Shown here: piece after piece, positions 35,995-47,575 of the stretch
How positions within the stretch are numbered: the stretch's first letter is position 1
How the letters are laid out: every line of letters starts with the position of its first letter
Source: Drechslerella dactyloides
Taxonomy: Eukaryota > Ascomycota > Orbiliomycetes > Orbiliales > Orbiliaceae
Assembly: GCA_020064725.1 (NCBI GenBank)
Contig: JAGTWJ010000017.1
Coordinates: 2,604,001-2,668,000, forward strand
DNA: 64,000 nt
Reading direction: 5' to 3'
Made by a program: the position numbers and the translations under genes
The notes under the pieces: generated by a model
Told to the model about the DNA's origin: nothing
The model's input: only the letters and a program-made list of their open reading frames with translations
The model's database searches: none

Positions 35995-38900
35995 GCACGT
36001 GCTTAGAGCCTCCATCTATCATTTTCGATTCTTAGAGTAATGATTGTGACCCCTGCTTATATGCGATCACGCATATCTATAGGGAGGTTGCGTGTAATGG
36101 CCCGGGCCAGTCCTATTACCGTGTCCACATGCATGTACTAATAATATCTCTTATCGTGGTGGCTTATGTGCTTTAAGGCAATGCAAGAGAAATTGTTCCG
36201 ACCCCTCGCAGGGTCGGATTCCAACTTCCTCCTTCGCGGGTCTACCCGCAAACTCAAAGTCACAAACGCCCTCAATAGGAAAGCGACAAACGAGATCAGC
36301 TACCAACTGATGTGAACTTCGTCGGTGTGACCAACTGGGTTGTCGCACAAGGTTCAACCAACACAGAGAGATTCCAACACGAGACGTTTGCCTCAGAGTC
36401 CTCTATCTGCTGTGACGGTACCAATACAAATGATGCGGATGCAGGCAGTCTGCAATGTCTCTTCGCAGCTCTTCACATGCATGCACGTCTGTACGCACTC
36501 CTCCATCGACAGGGTGCATTTGGGGCGTTGGTTCGTCAGGAGGTCGGAGCGCTGCAGATAATTATAACTGCAGACGGGCGGGTGGGCACATGTCGTGTCT
36601 TGCGTCGCGATAGGTTGGTTGACGTCTGAGGTTGGACGGGATTTATAATATTTACAAGTCATGGCGGCTGCAGTTGCGTGTCCTTCAGGCAACTAGATCT
36701 GAAGCTCTGGCCAGGTTCGTCTCGAAGATCTTGTCGCAATTGTATCCTACATGGAGGCATCTTTCAAAGCTGTCAAGTTTCTTGGTGACTTGGCTAGCCG
36801 GCTGTTGGCTTATCTGCGATCATGATTAATCCGTTTGATACAAGCTCGTTCCGTCTCCCGCTGTCTCACTGTGCCAAATCACCAACAGCTGCTAGCTGTC
36901 GGTCAGCGTTTCCCAAACCCGCCTCGTTGCCCCCGCGAGAGCTCATCTCGTTTTTGACTTGCATCCAACTCTCACGGCTTCGTCGACAATCCATTCGTCG
37001 ACATGGGCCAGTCCTGGGATTCTCCACTTGACAGGGGCCGTTGCCACCCAATCGCTTGGGATTGCGCTCCACAGCAGCTCCACACTAGCTGCCCAAAATT
37101 GATGAAATTGGGGGAACCATCGCGTGAGCCAAGCCGCTGGACAACTCAGAAAGTTGCACCTATTTTTCCAAGGGATGCCTTCGTAATTTTGGTCGGAGGG
37201 AATTTGATTTGCGGGCCTGGCGGATTTTGCTTTTTCCGCATTTAGCTGCATCTGCACCTTGAATGAGGGTTCGACGAAAATTTTTTCGTGGGGACATGAC
37301 AGATGTACAAGTACCTGTATCTCATCCAAGTACCCGCCAACAAAAGTGAATTGATCACGGAAAAAGGGCTGGTGAAGAGCTTGCGGTCACTCAAAACCAT
37401 ATTACTATTATCGACGGGTCTTGAGTCACTCCAGCTGGGGCCAATTTTGAGGGTTTGAAAGCTTGAATCTGTTATTCCTTTCGACATCTCTTCTGCATCC
37501 TTCTCTCGTCTTTCTTTTCTTAAAAAAATTCGATCTTTTCATCCTCCAGCTAGAGGCAGGCTTGTAAGGTTCTCACGAGGCCTGTGACTTCTGGTATTTC
37601 CCGTCACAGACGCCCTGTACCTGTATTCCAGCCGCGGCCTCGGAACGTCTCTTTTTCTTTCTCGCCGTCCTTCTCGTCTCGAGCACCCTGCTTGCTCGAG
37701 AATCCCGCCTGAGGGCTGCAGTTTCCAAAGCTGCAATCACAGTCACAAGCCCGCCGACAGACAACCACGACCTTTGGGAGAGAGATTGAATTCTATTCGA
37801 CCGCTTTGCGTGATTCGGCTTGATCTCTGAGCTTTCGGATTTCTCATTCTCTCGGTGCAGCTTGCCTGAACTAGACAACGTGATACTTTCCAGGAACAGT
37901 TTCTGAAGAGAAAAGTTTCCTTTTTCGTATCTTCGTACGTAGTTCTAAGTCTCTGTAGACCGACCTCCCACAAGGTAAAAAAAACTCTGCGTGCGCGGTT
38001 TCTGCCATTCGCCCACCCCACACATACGAGTCTGCTCGTATATCTGGTAGTTGGCAGGCAAACAAAAACCAGGCTCGTGCGTCCTGCATTGCAGACGAGC
38101 GGAGGCATTTTACTTGCAAAAACCTGGTAGAGACGATAGCGGGCAGACGCGGGTGACGACACAGCCTATTCCCTATCGACTCTGGCTTTGACCGAGGAAT
38201 GTGGGAGTAAAAGGCTATCGCGGGAATATCGTTAATGGTAATTCATGGAGTCTTTATGCACGCTGAATCACAGGGCAAAACTATACTCTATTTGGCTGGA
38301 CTGTCGGCACTGACTGAGCGGAAGGGAATGCTCTCGGGAAGTCGATTGGCATTTGCAGGGTGAGGGTAAAGACCAAGCAAGTCACTGGTGTGGAGCGTCT
38401 AAAGGCAGTCAGTCATTTGCACTCGATTGATTCCCCACGCACCGCAAGGAGGAGGGAAGAAGAAAGGCGGGACAGTAGGAAACTGTCAAAAAACAGGAAG
38501 TACTGGTAGGGTTTGAGCGGCTGGATTTCGCCATCTCCAACGAGGCGCCCAATCCACTGTCGCCGGAAGCAGTTTCCTGCCCATCCGCATTCTTTTTTGA
38601 ATATCAATTACATAGCTGGATGGAGCCAGCTTGCCAGACCGCTCACGTGTGGAACCAGGATGTGACCGCCCTTTGCAAGCGCAATCCGTCGGCCTTGGAA
38701 GCGGTTTCTTCTTCTGCACTATCAATCGACCTGCTGGGGACACCGGCCTCGCTGGCACTCTCGGCGGACGGTAACACAGTCGTCGATGCCATTGTCGGTG
38801 TCGTTGCTGATACCAGTGTCGTCAACCTCCAAGCAGCTCTTGCTTTTCTGGCACATGCTGCTGCGGCTGTGGTGTCGGTGAAACCCTCGGACCAGGATCC

Positions 38901-39462
38901 AGCTGACGCTAAGGGCTCTCGTATACCGACAGCGACAGCTCGACCACCATCAGGCACAAGCCGAGCTGACCTGCTTCCGTCTTCCAGAAGCCCTTCAGAC
39001 CAATTCCTTTCGCCTCCCACGGCGCAGGCCTTTGCTTCTGACGCTTGTCAGCCGCTGCTGACAAGAACCCGGTCGGGTTTGTCACCTTGTCCATCCCCTT
39101 CCATCCGGACTTCACCACATCATCACCACCCTCTGCCCAACCGACCTTACATGATCGATTGCATTGCATCGAGCACGAATATCCACACCTCCCCTGACTC
39201 GAAATCATATCATTCGTCGATAGACCTTGCAGAGCGGCACAGCGGATTCGTGGCAACATCCTTTTCGGCGCCCGCGGCGGGCTGTGGGCGGACTCACTTG
39301 TCCTGCCGCACTGGAAGCTCCATCGAAAGGGGTAGGTTTGAGAAGCAGCAGCCAGCATCCGACGCACACGCACAGCATCTCTGGGCCGTCGACATCATTA
39401 TCTCATCGCTGCCAGCGGATATCGAAGGCGCCCCTCCGCCGCCCTATCAAGAAGTTGCCGAC
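35995..39462. other. Long upstream spacer of the coiled-coil gene
   Basis: Between about 36.0 and 38.6 kb no gene is supported. From 38620 to 39462 a frame stays open without a stop for 281 codons, in frame with exon 1 of the coiled-coil gene, and contains a P-P-P-P-Y word just before its ATG. It may be a protein extension or a GC-rich leader. Confidence 0.45.
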
Positions 39463-42400
39463 ATGTCGTTCTGGGGTGCTATCGGGAAGCAATGGGGCGA
39501 GGCCACCAAGTCTGCGAAGGAGGGCCTTCAGAAGTTGCAGAAGGAATTCGAGGTCAGTCCAGTGAACCTTGACATAACGTCGCTCGCATTGCTATTAATA
39601 CCTTTCGTCTACCGTCTCCATTCGGGGCATTTGTGACGTTTCCGTCCCTGATCTCTTCCCGTGTGGCTGTTTTCGACCTGCTTCCGTAAATCTGGCGGCG
39701 GGTTTTTTTTGATTCGATCAATCGTTAACGCTTGGTTTTATATCTTGGTGTGTGTGTGGTGTAGACGCCACAAGGACAGCAACAGTCGTCTCAGCAGCAG
39801 CAGTCGCAACAGTCGTCGCCAGCCCGACGCCAGCCTCAAACCCAGAACCAACAGCGCCGACCGCCTGAACAACATCGCCAGTCCCTTCCTCAAGACCATT
39901 TCAATTCCACCTACACCGGCCCTGGCGCTATCACCGACCCCTACGCCCCGCGACCAACCCCTTCCGACCCCTACCCACGCCAACAACCTTACAACAGTTA
40001 CAACCCTTCGCCGTCCCCCTATCGCGAACCCGTTCCGATTCCTAGTCCCTCGCCAGCCAAGTCATATAATAATACCAACAATTATCTCGAACCGTCATCG
40101 TATACGGGCGCCCCTCCTCCGCCGTATAGTCCACTGCCGGCATCTTCAACGCCTTCATCGATGCGGCGAGATCCGGATGATGCCCTGATCGACTTCCTCA
40201 ATAACGAACGGAACCCTCTGACTCAGCTTGGCGTCAAGTCGGATCCCAAGGGCGAGTAAGTGCCATCCATCTCAATTACATCTCTGCTATAACGGACTCT
40301 TCGTTGTGTCGTGTTTGTGTGATGACTAATGATGCTATGTAGACATATGGGTGAACCTATGGACGCGAAGAAGAAGAAGACGGGTGGTGGCAACAAAGGT
40401 CCTGCTCCGAAAAAGAAGGAAGCCGATGAACCAGATACTCCAGTCGATCCGCCCGCCGGCGAAGACAAGTCCGGCGGAAGTGGAGGTGGGGCTGGCTCAG
40501 GTAGCGGGGGCGACGATAAGAAGGGTGGAGACGATAAGGATAAGAAAGGTGGAGATAAAAAGGAGAAGGAGAAGGATGACGCAGAGGAAAAGAAGCCCGA
40601 GGAGTCAGAGACGAAGGAAGAGGTTTGTCATGATCTCTGATGCATCAAGTTATCATTACTCTTCTGGAATTACTAACGCTTCGACATAGGAGCCTGACAC
40701 TGTGCCTCCGACTCCATCTGAGACCGTCCCCGCGACACCAATTGATACGGTGCCCCCGACTCCGACAATAGAGAGTTCCGAAGCATTTGCAGAGGCAGCT
40801 GGCGGCAAAAAGAAAAAGAAGAAGAAGAAGGGAGCCAAGGTATATCGCATAATTTATGTTCGACCAATCGGATTCAGCCTGCTAATGATTCCATCTAGGA
40901 AGCGGATACTGTCCCGCAAACACCTGCTGAGGAGAAACCCGAGCCACTGCTTCCCGCTGCCCCTCCGGTAGATGCAGAAAGCATGCCCGCTGCAGACGCT
41001 CCTGCCGAGCCACAGTCTGAAGAACCATCTGAAGAAGCCACACCCGCTGAAGACGGGACCGGAGAGCCACCTGGAGAAGAAAGTTCTGCAGCTCCCGAGG
41101 TCACTGTCACTGATGAAGACCCAGAAGCTTTCTTGGAGGCTCAAGCTATTGAAGATGCAACCGGTGAATTTCAAACACTCATGGCGGAAAACCAGAGCTT
41201 GAAGACACAGATCAACGATGCCGCTTCCGAAGCTGGTCGTTCGCTATCACGGTTGGAAAATCGCGTATCAGAACTCAAGGACGACAAAGCGGAATTGCAG
41301 GAGCAAGTGAAGCAGCTTGAAACAGAGGTTGCCGAATCGCGAGAAATGCAGAAAACCATGGAACAGCTCCAGATCGAGCGAGGCAGACTTGTCGAGTTGA
41401 CCGACGAACAAGAACGGCAGATCAAAGAAGTAAACGAACTCCTCCAGAAACTAAAGGCAGAAAATGAGAAACATGCCGACGCCGACGATTCGAAAGCCGG
41501 TGTAGCGGCAGCAGATGCAGTCAGACTCCAGGAGGAACTGGATAAGGTCACAAAGGACTTTGATGGCATGCTTGCTGAGAAAGTCAAGGCTGTTCAACAA
41601 CGAGAAGATCTTCAGGACACTATCGACGAACTGATGACGAAGGTCCAAGATTTGACTAGCAAGGTGGCAACTGGCGAAGAGGCTCTTGCCGAAAAGGAGA
41701 AAGAACTTGCCGCCGCAAAATCAGCTAAACCCGGGAATGTCCGGGGTAAGGTCAAGCAACTTGAAGAGCAGCTGGCGCAGCGCCTCAAGGATGAACTCGC
41801 AGCGAAGGAGGAAAGAGACAAACTGAACGTTAGGGTCGTTGAGCTCCAGCAGCAAGTTGATTCTTCCCCTAAAGAAGATGATCTTACAGGACTCAAAGAA
41901 AGCCTTGCTGCGAAGGATGCCGAGATCGAAGAACTCAAGACCCAGCTCGCGGAAGCCAATAACAAAATCCTGGAAGTTGAGAACACCCTCCTCGAGAAAA
42001 AGGGATCACTTCGAGAAATGGAGAATCTGCAGGACGAAGTGGATATCAAAAATGCCGAGCTTGAAGAGAAGGATGGCGAGATTACCGAATTGAAGGCGAA
42101 ACTTACTGAGCTGGAAGCCGCGGCCACACAGGTGGAGGAGCTAAAGGCAGAGGTTGAGGCCCGCGAAGAAGACATCAAGACCAACAAGGAGCTTCTCAGC
42201 GAGGCTAAGCAAGAGCTGGAGGACCTTAGAATGCTCTACGACGACGCTGATATGCGCCTGCAGGGCATGGATGATCTCAAGGCTCAACTTTCTGAGGCAC
42301 AAGCAGACGCTAGTAGCGCGAGGGATCTTCTCGATACTCTCGGATCGGACAAGGGCTCGATCGAAGGCAAGCTTACGGATCTCGAAGCTGAAAAGACTGA

Positions 42401-44765
42401 GCTCGAAAGCAAGTTCTCCGCCCTTGAGACTGAAAAGGCCGAGGTTGATGAGAAGCTCGCTACCCTTGAAGCTGAGAAGACTGAGGTTGATGAAAAACTG
42501 GCTGCTATCGAGGATGAGAAGTCATCGCTGGCAGACCAAGTCCTCATTCTGACCGACGACAAGACCCAACTCGACGAGAAGATCGCGTCTCTAGAAGAGG
42601 AGGCCGCCGGCCTCAGCGAGTCCCTACAATCCACCAAGGATGCTGAAGCATCATTGAGCGACCAACTTGTCGAACTCACAAGTGCCAACGAAGCCCATGA
42701 AGCCAGCCTAACTGCCCTTCAAGAGGAAAAAGATGCACTGGAAGCCAGCCTTGCCGCCCTCAAGACCGAGAAGGAAGAGGTTGAGGCCACGCTGCAGAAC
42801 ACCCGTGATGCGCATGCTACTCTCGAAACTCAACTCTCTGCACAGTCTGAAGGAACATCTGTTTTCGTCGATGAGATTAATAGCCTCAAGGAATCACTTG
42901 CTGCAATTAAGGCCGAGCTTACCGCCGCCAATGATGACCTAGAAGCCTCGAGAAGCGACCACGATTCTGTTAAAGCTGATCTGGAGGCCGCAACCGACAA
43001 GCTAACAGGCCTTGAAGCAGACGTGGATGCCAAGACGTCAGAAGTCACTTCTCTTACTGACAACGTTGCTGAGCTTACCACTGATGTGGAGGGCAAAGCA
43101 GCAGAGCTTGATGAGTTGAGGGCCAGGGTTGGACAACTTGAGGCCGAGCTTACCGAGAAAGATGAGATGGGTGTCAAGGACTTCAACGAGAGACTCGAGG
43201 AAGAGATCGCTAAGAGTGCCGGCTTGGCTGCTGAAATCGAGCTCCTGAAGGCGAATGAGCCTAGGGATGCATCCGAAGACCTCGCTGAGCTCGAGTCACT
43301 CCGTGCTCAGCTCAGTGACGCGACCTCTAAGATTGAGTCTCTTGAAACCGAAGTCACTACCCTCCGAGATGTACCTGAGGGAATGGCTGTATGCCGAGAT
43401 CACGAAAATGAAATCTACAACCTTACTCATCGCATCGAAGATGACCGAATCCGTCTGGATATTATCCGCGGTGAGCTCACGAGTACACAAGACGAGTTGG
43501 CGTCATACGAGCAGCGGTTCGAGGAGGTTGAGAGGCAGAAGCTTGCAGCGCAGAATCGTGCCGCCGAAACCCTCGAGGAGTCTCTCACTTTGCGCGCTAA
43601 ACTTGAAGAGATGGAACAGCGAGCAATGGAAGCCGAGCAGCGAGTTGCAATCTACGTGTCCGGGAAGGGCGAATACCAGCGCCAGACGCACACTCCACCA
43701 GCAGAAACCGTTGATTTCGAGGAGAAACTTCGGGGTTCTAGACAGGTATATGCCGCTCAGATGAGGTCCAGTCCTCCTGCTGAAGACCCCGGGTTTTTGC
43801 CAATTCCAGACGTGGCCGCTGGTGGGACTACAGAGGCATCCAGAAAGGAGCGACGGCGCCGACACCGCGCTGCTCTCGCTGAATCTGAGGAGAAACGCAG
43901 CAAAGACCGGGATGCTCGTCCTGCTGACGAAGAAGAACGTAAAAGACATCGCAGAGAGGAGCGCAAGTCTCGAAAAGAAAGTGCAGTTCCGGAAATCCCT
44001 ATCGCAAGAGACGCCACCCCGACAGAGGACGAACTTCGAGAGCGAGAACGGGAGAAGCGTCGTCTCAGGCGTATGGAGGAGAAAGAACGCGGGAGCATGG
44101 AAGGCAAGGAGCGGCACCGTCGGGCTAGGAGAGCTTCAGAGGCCGAACCCGTACCTGTTTCGCGTGCACCGGAACCCGCTCCGGCACCTGCGCCTGTCGA
44201 TGAGGACGAAGAACGCCGCAAGAAACGTGAGAAGGCACGAAGGGGCCTGCTAACTGCCGCTGCTGCTGTCACCGCGATGAATGCACTCGGCGGTAGTGGA
44301 AGCAGGCGTGAGGCATCAACGAAAGAACGAGAGCAAGAGAATGCTACCCGTGACAAGGAGAATCGGGAGCACAGACACTCGCGCCGTCGGGAGAAGGAGA
44401 AGGAGAAAGAAAAGCGCTCTCGCGGGGGCATGATGGACACTCCCACCTTGTCACAGGGCGTGACGGATGAAGGTCCCACAACACCGGTGGAAGAGTCTAG
44501 TCCCGACCCGAACAACATGGACATCCGCCGTCCCGAACTTCGAAACCTGCGCAGCCTGTCCCAACGACATTCGCGGCTGATGGTTGGCGGATACGAATAT
44601 CAAAGCCCACGGATCGCCAGCGTCAACTCTTACATGATGAACGGCGATGGATCTGCCGCGAGTGGTTCTGGAGAAGAAGCCTATCCAGAGCAACCGACGA
44701 AAGATGCATCAAAATGGGGCAAGGTCCGAGGGCTACTGTTGAAGCGGAACCAGACAGCTCTTTAA
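39463..44765 (+). CDS. Giant coiled-coil protein (1625 residues), unrecognised
   Basis: Five exons: 39463-39552, 39765-40255, 40343-40622, 40690-40839 and 40899-44765. Exon 1 encodes a short amphipathic N-terminus with evenly spaced Trp and Lys (MSFWGAIGKQW...). Exon 2 (to residue 193) is Gln/Pro/Tyr-rich with a PPxY motif (GAPPPPYSP), a possible WW-domain ligand. Exons 3 and 4 are charged low-complexity segments, each with Lys runs and D-T-V-P-P-T-P words. Residues about 425-1260 are a near-continuous coiled coil of Glu/Lys/Leu heptads with internal 14-residue repeats (LEAEKTEVDEKLA-like, about 42370-42600). Residues 1300-1500 are an Arg/Glu/Lys-rich tail. The layout suggests a scaffold or tether, such as a Golgi, septum or cytoskeletal organiser, but no family anchor domain is visible, so the role is inference. 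An in-frame extension upstream to 38620 cannot be excluded. Confidence 0.85.
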
Positions 44766-46049
44766 CCACTCTTTACACACTACGAACGATTTTACGATAT
44801 TGAAACGAACTTTTGATGAAAAAAACGCTTGGGCGGTCGCGCCGCTGATATATCCCCATACATGATTTTGACTGACTCACTGATTGATTGTACAATGTTC
44901 CTCACGGCTGTTATTATACGATTCTGATTTGCGCCCCCAAAAAGCTTTTGCTTTGCTTTGCTTTGCTAGCAGGAGGGATGGAGCTATTGATTTTTGCCTT
45001 ACTTGTGAAATTAGCGAGCATCTGTCTTCCGCCCTGTTTAGCGCATGCATCGCGCAGGTTTTTGTTCAAATATTTCTGGATCTTTTCTGCTCGGGGTCCG
45101 CGTTTTCCTGGCTGACTTTTACTCTACGAACACATAGCGAAGGGTCTGCTTTATATTATACACTATCGTTTGATACTTTTATGATTGCGATCTGTTTCCT
45201 GGCATGACGCTTTGAATCTTGCATTTCCGACTTTTGTCCCTTCGCTGGCTGTTCTTGTATTATCCGGTGTATCAGATATTTCTGTTAACGAAGTAGTGAC
45301 GAATGCGATGGAGGTAGCCGAAATATAACTTTATGACTCCGCTCTTCAAACCTGTTCATCTGCTCTATAGATCTAGTAGCTTTGTTTTGCAATTTTGCGC
45401 TGCTAGGCGCCGCGTCTGGTGGTCATCGTAATGTAACACCGGCTTGGCTCATGATCAGCCATGAGGTCTGCAAGAACATTCGTGAGGTAGCTCGAGCTCG
45501 ACAGAATCGCGACTCCTAGAGGGCATCTTGCAAACTTGCGTATGACATCTACGTGCTGGTTCCAGCTCCAGTTGTTTCATGACCGCAAACTCGCGACTTG
45601 TGCAGTATTTCGAGGTTCTTGTTAGGGCCGAGCGCGGGCTTGCGTCTAGATTGACTTTCATTTGATTAGGGGTATGCATCTTTAAGCACTCAGCAGCCAG
45701 CCGACAGCGCGCATATAACATTGTAAGCTCAATCCATGCAGCTCGGCCTGCAGCTCTGAATCCACATCCACATTTACATCCACCTCCATTGGGGTTCATC
45801 GCCACCATCGTATTCTTGTTTGTTTCCCCATCGCGACCCGCAGAATACCCGCTTCTACGGTTGCCGAACCAAGACTGCAAGCCGAATCCACCGTTTCGCA
45901 CTCGAATCTGGGTACACGGCGCCCTTCGTCAACTACGACAGCGCAGGGGTACGCATCCTCGCTTGAGGCTCACCCCGCCAGCGCAGAACAGCGTCCTGCA
46001 TCTGCAGTGCTGTCGGGACAATTAGCCATACCAACCGACACAACGTTAC
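44766..46049. other. Spacer, no supported gene
   Basis: Holds a short CTTTG pentamer repeat at about 44949-44967 and a CCACAT/ACATCC-like repeat near 45765-45790. A minus frame at 45455-45901 starts with GTG and gets its Gly/Cys-rich part from that simple repeat. An in-frame TAG at 46023 separates this region from the next gene. Confidence 0.55.
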
Positions 46050-46865
46050 ATGAACATGTCCATCGACTCGCCGACGACGCCGGACGTCTTGGAAGACGAC
46101 CCGGTTTTCAGCGCATTCGCATCTCCATCGCTGGTTCTCACAAAGCTATCCGTCCCCGCCGTCTCGTACTCCGTCGAGCCGTCCAACACGATTATCATCA
46201 ACCTGACGCTGCACCCGCGCGTCATGATTACTTGCTCGACGGTGTCCGGGCACGAGCTGGGGTACTTTGGCTGGAGCGCCGGCGCGGTCGACATCGGCTT
46301 CGAAGATGACAGCGAGGTGGTGATTAGCTATTCCTCCACGCCGACCATCTGGTCGTCTGGTCAGAGGGTGCCGGAGACAAAGGAGTACTTAGCCGAACGG
46401 GTGTGGTTTCACACCTTTGCGAACGTGGTCACAAGAGGCAGCACCAGCGATGACGGCGGAGTGATGCGATTGAGCGTCACGAGTCTGAACAGCAAAGGCA
46501 GCCAGCGGAGGAAGAAGAGTGCTGGAGCTGACGCGGATGCAAGTGCAGGTGCAGATACAAGTACAAGTGTTGGCTCAAGTGCCGGTACTTGTACTGGCGG
46601 AGGAATATATGTAGCTATGGGTCCTGCAGCGGAAGACGCAATGCAGGAAGTCTACATGGACGGGGACGACGACGCGGACGGCGAAGGCGGCGGGGAGGAG
46701 GAAAAGTATCCGGCTGCAGCGGTCTCGCCATCGCGAGGGCCCAGAACACAGCAGCAGAAGAAGCGTGTGGTCAAGGGCAAGATTGGGAAAATCGGGAAGG
46801 TCAAGCGTAGCAGCGTCGAAGCTACCGAGGCCATGAAGAAACTGGCAAAGCTGACGATTGATTAG
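46050..46865 (+). CDS. Hypothetical protein, unrecognised
   Basis: Single exon, 271 residues, first ATG after an in-frame TAG at 46023. Residues about 20-135 look like a folded beta-rich domain (LVLTKLSVPAVSYSVEPSN, IIINLTLHPRVMITC, SGHELGYFGWSAG, then AERVWFHTFANVV). Residues 150-240 are low complexity: Ala/Asp/Gly/Ser/Thr repeats followed by an acidic Asp/Gly/Glu run. The last 40 residues are basic (KKRVVKGKIGKIGKVKR). The low-complexity part contains a perfect 9-base inverted repeat at DNA level (AGTACAAGT...ACTTGTACT, near 46558-46599). I recognise no family. A basic tail plus acidic linker would suit a nuclear or nucleic-acid-associated protein, but this is only inference. Confidence 0.65.
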   Translation: MNMSIDSPTTPDVLEDDPVFSAFASPSLVLTKLSVPAVSYSVEPSNTIIINLTLHPRVMITCSTVSGHELGYFGWSAGAVDIGFEDDSEVVISYSSTPTIWSSGQRVPETKEYLAERVWFHTFANVVTRGSTSDDGGVMRLSVTSLNSKGSQRRKKSAGADADASAGADTSTSVGSSAGTCTGGGIYVAMGPAAEDAMQEVYMDGDDDADGEGGGEEEKYPAAAVSPSRGPRTQQQKKRVVKGKIGKIGKVKRSSVEATEAMKKLAKLTID

Positions 46866-47441
46866 TGACGAATGGGAGGCTGAAGCTTCTCGGTGTCGTT
46901 TTCGGAGCTTTTATTTGCCTCCCAGATTTCACGATCGGTTAGTTTTTTTGTCCTATGGGAGGTACGGCATGATGTGTAAGACACACTTGTATCGGTGGGC
47001 AGTTGAGATCAGGTGAGGAGAGCAGAGAGGATACAGAAGATGGGGGCGGGAGGAGGCGGGGGCCGGATCCACGCCATCTTGCCATTGTTGCCGTTTTGTC
47101 GCTTCGTATTCAATTTTCTCGTGGGTATACCCGAATTCTGAAGTCAGTGCGGGGCCAGCCCGCCTTGTTTCTTTTTCAATGGCTTCATTTCTTCTCCTCG
47201 GACGACTAGTTGTTCGCTAACCGCTGGCCGTTAAGGTTTTCTGGATAGATCGCGCGAATTTCCCTGGACTCAGGGTCCTTCTTTCCTATAAACGTATGGC
47301 GTCGTTTTTGATTTCCTCCACTGTCGGAGTCATGACTGTGAAAATCCGGTTTTACTGCACCGGCTTCCTTGATATCGTGAGTATTTGTGATGCTTCGTTT
47401 ACATCTGCAGTTGAAGCGCAATAGCTGGTAGTATATGCATA
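46866..47441. other. Spacer left of the transposon
   Basis: No gene seen. The bases TA at 47440-47441 are the left copy of the transposon's target-site duplication. Confidence 0.6.
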
Positions 47442-47492
47442 ACGTCAATGATAAGCGAACGGATCAGACAAGCGAGCGGATCACCTCACCAC
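47442..47492 (+). repeat. Left terminal inverted repeat of the pogo element
   Basis: 51 bases identical to the reverse complement of 49283-49333. Identity stops sharply at base 52 (C against A), which fixes the repeat length. Confidence 0.95.
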
Positions 47493-47575
47493 CCCATCTC
47501 AACGAAAATACTGATTTCACCACCACAATACTATAGCTTTGGGCTAGATACATACTAAATAGCTTATTTACATGC

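Noticed and set aside
43757..44524. Minus-strand frame of 255 codons inside the coiled-coil gene
   Set aside because: It is a Ser/Arg-rich antisense shadow of the Glu/Arg/Lys-rich tail.
45455..45901. Minus-strand Gly/Cys-rich frame of 148 codons
   Set aside because: It starts with GTG and its GGGCKCGCG stretch comes from a CCACAT-like simple repeat on the other strand.
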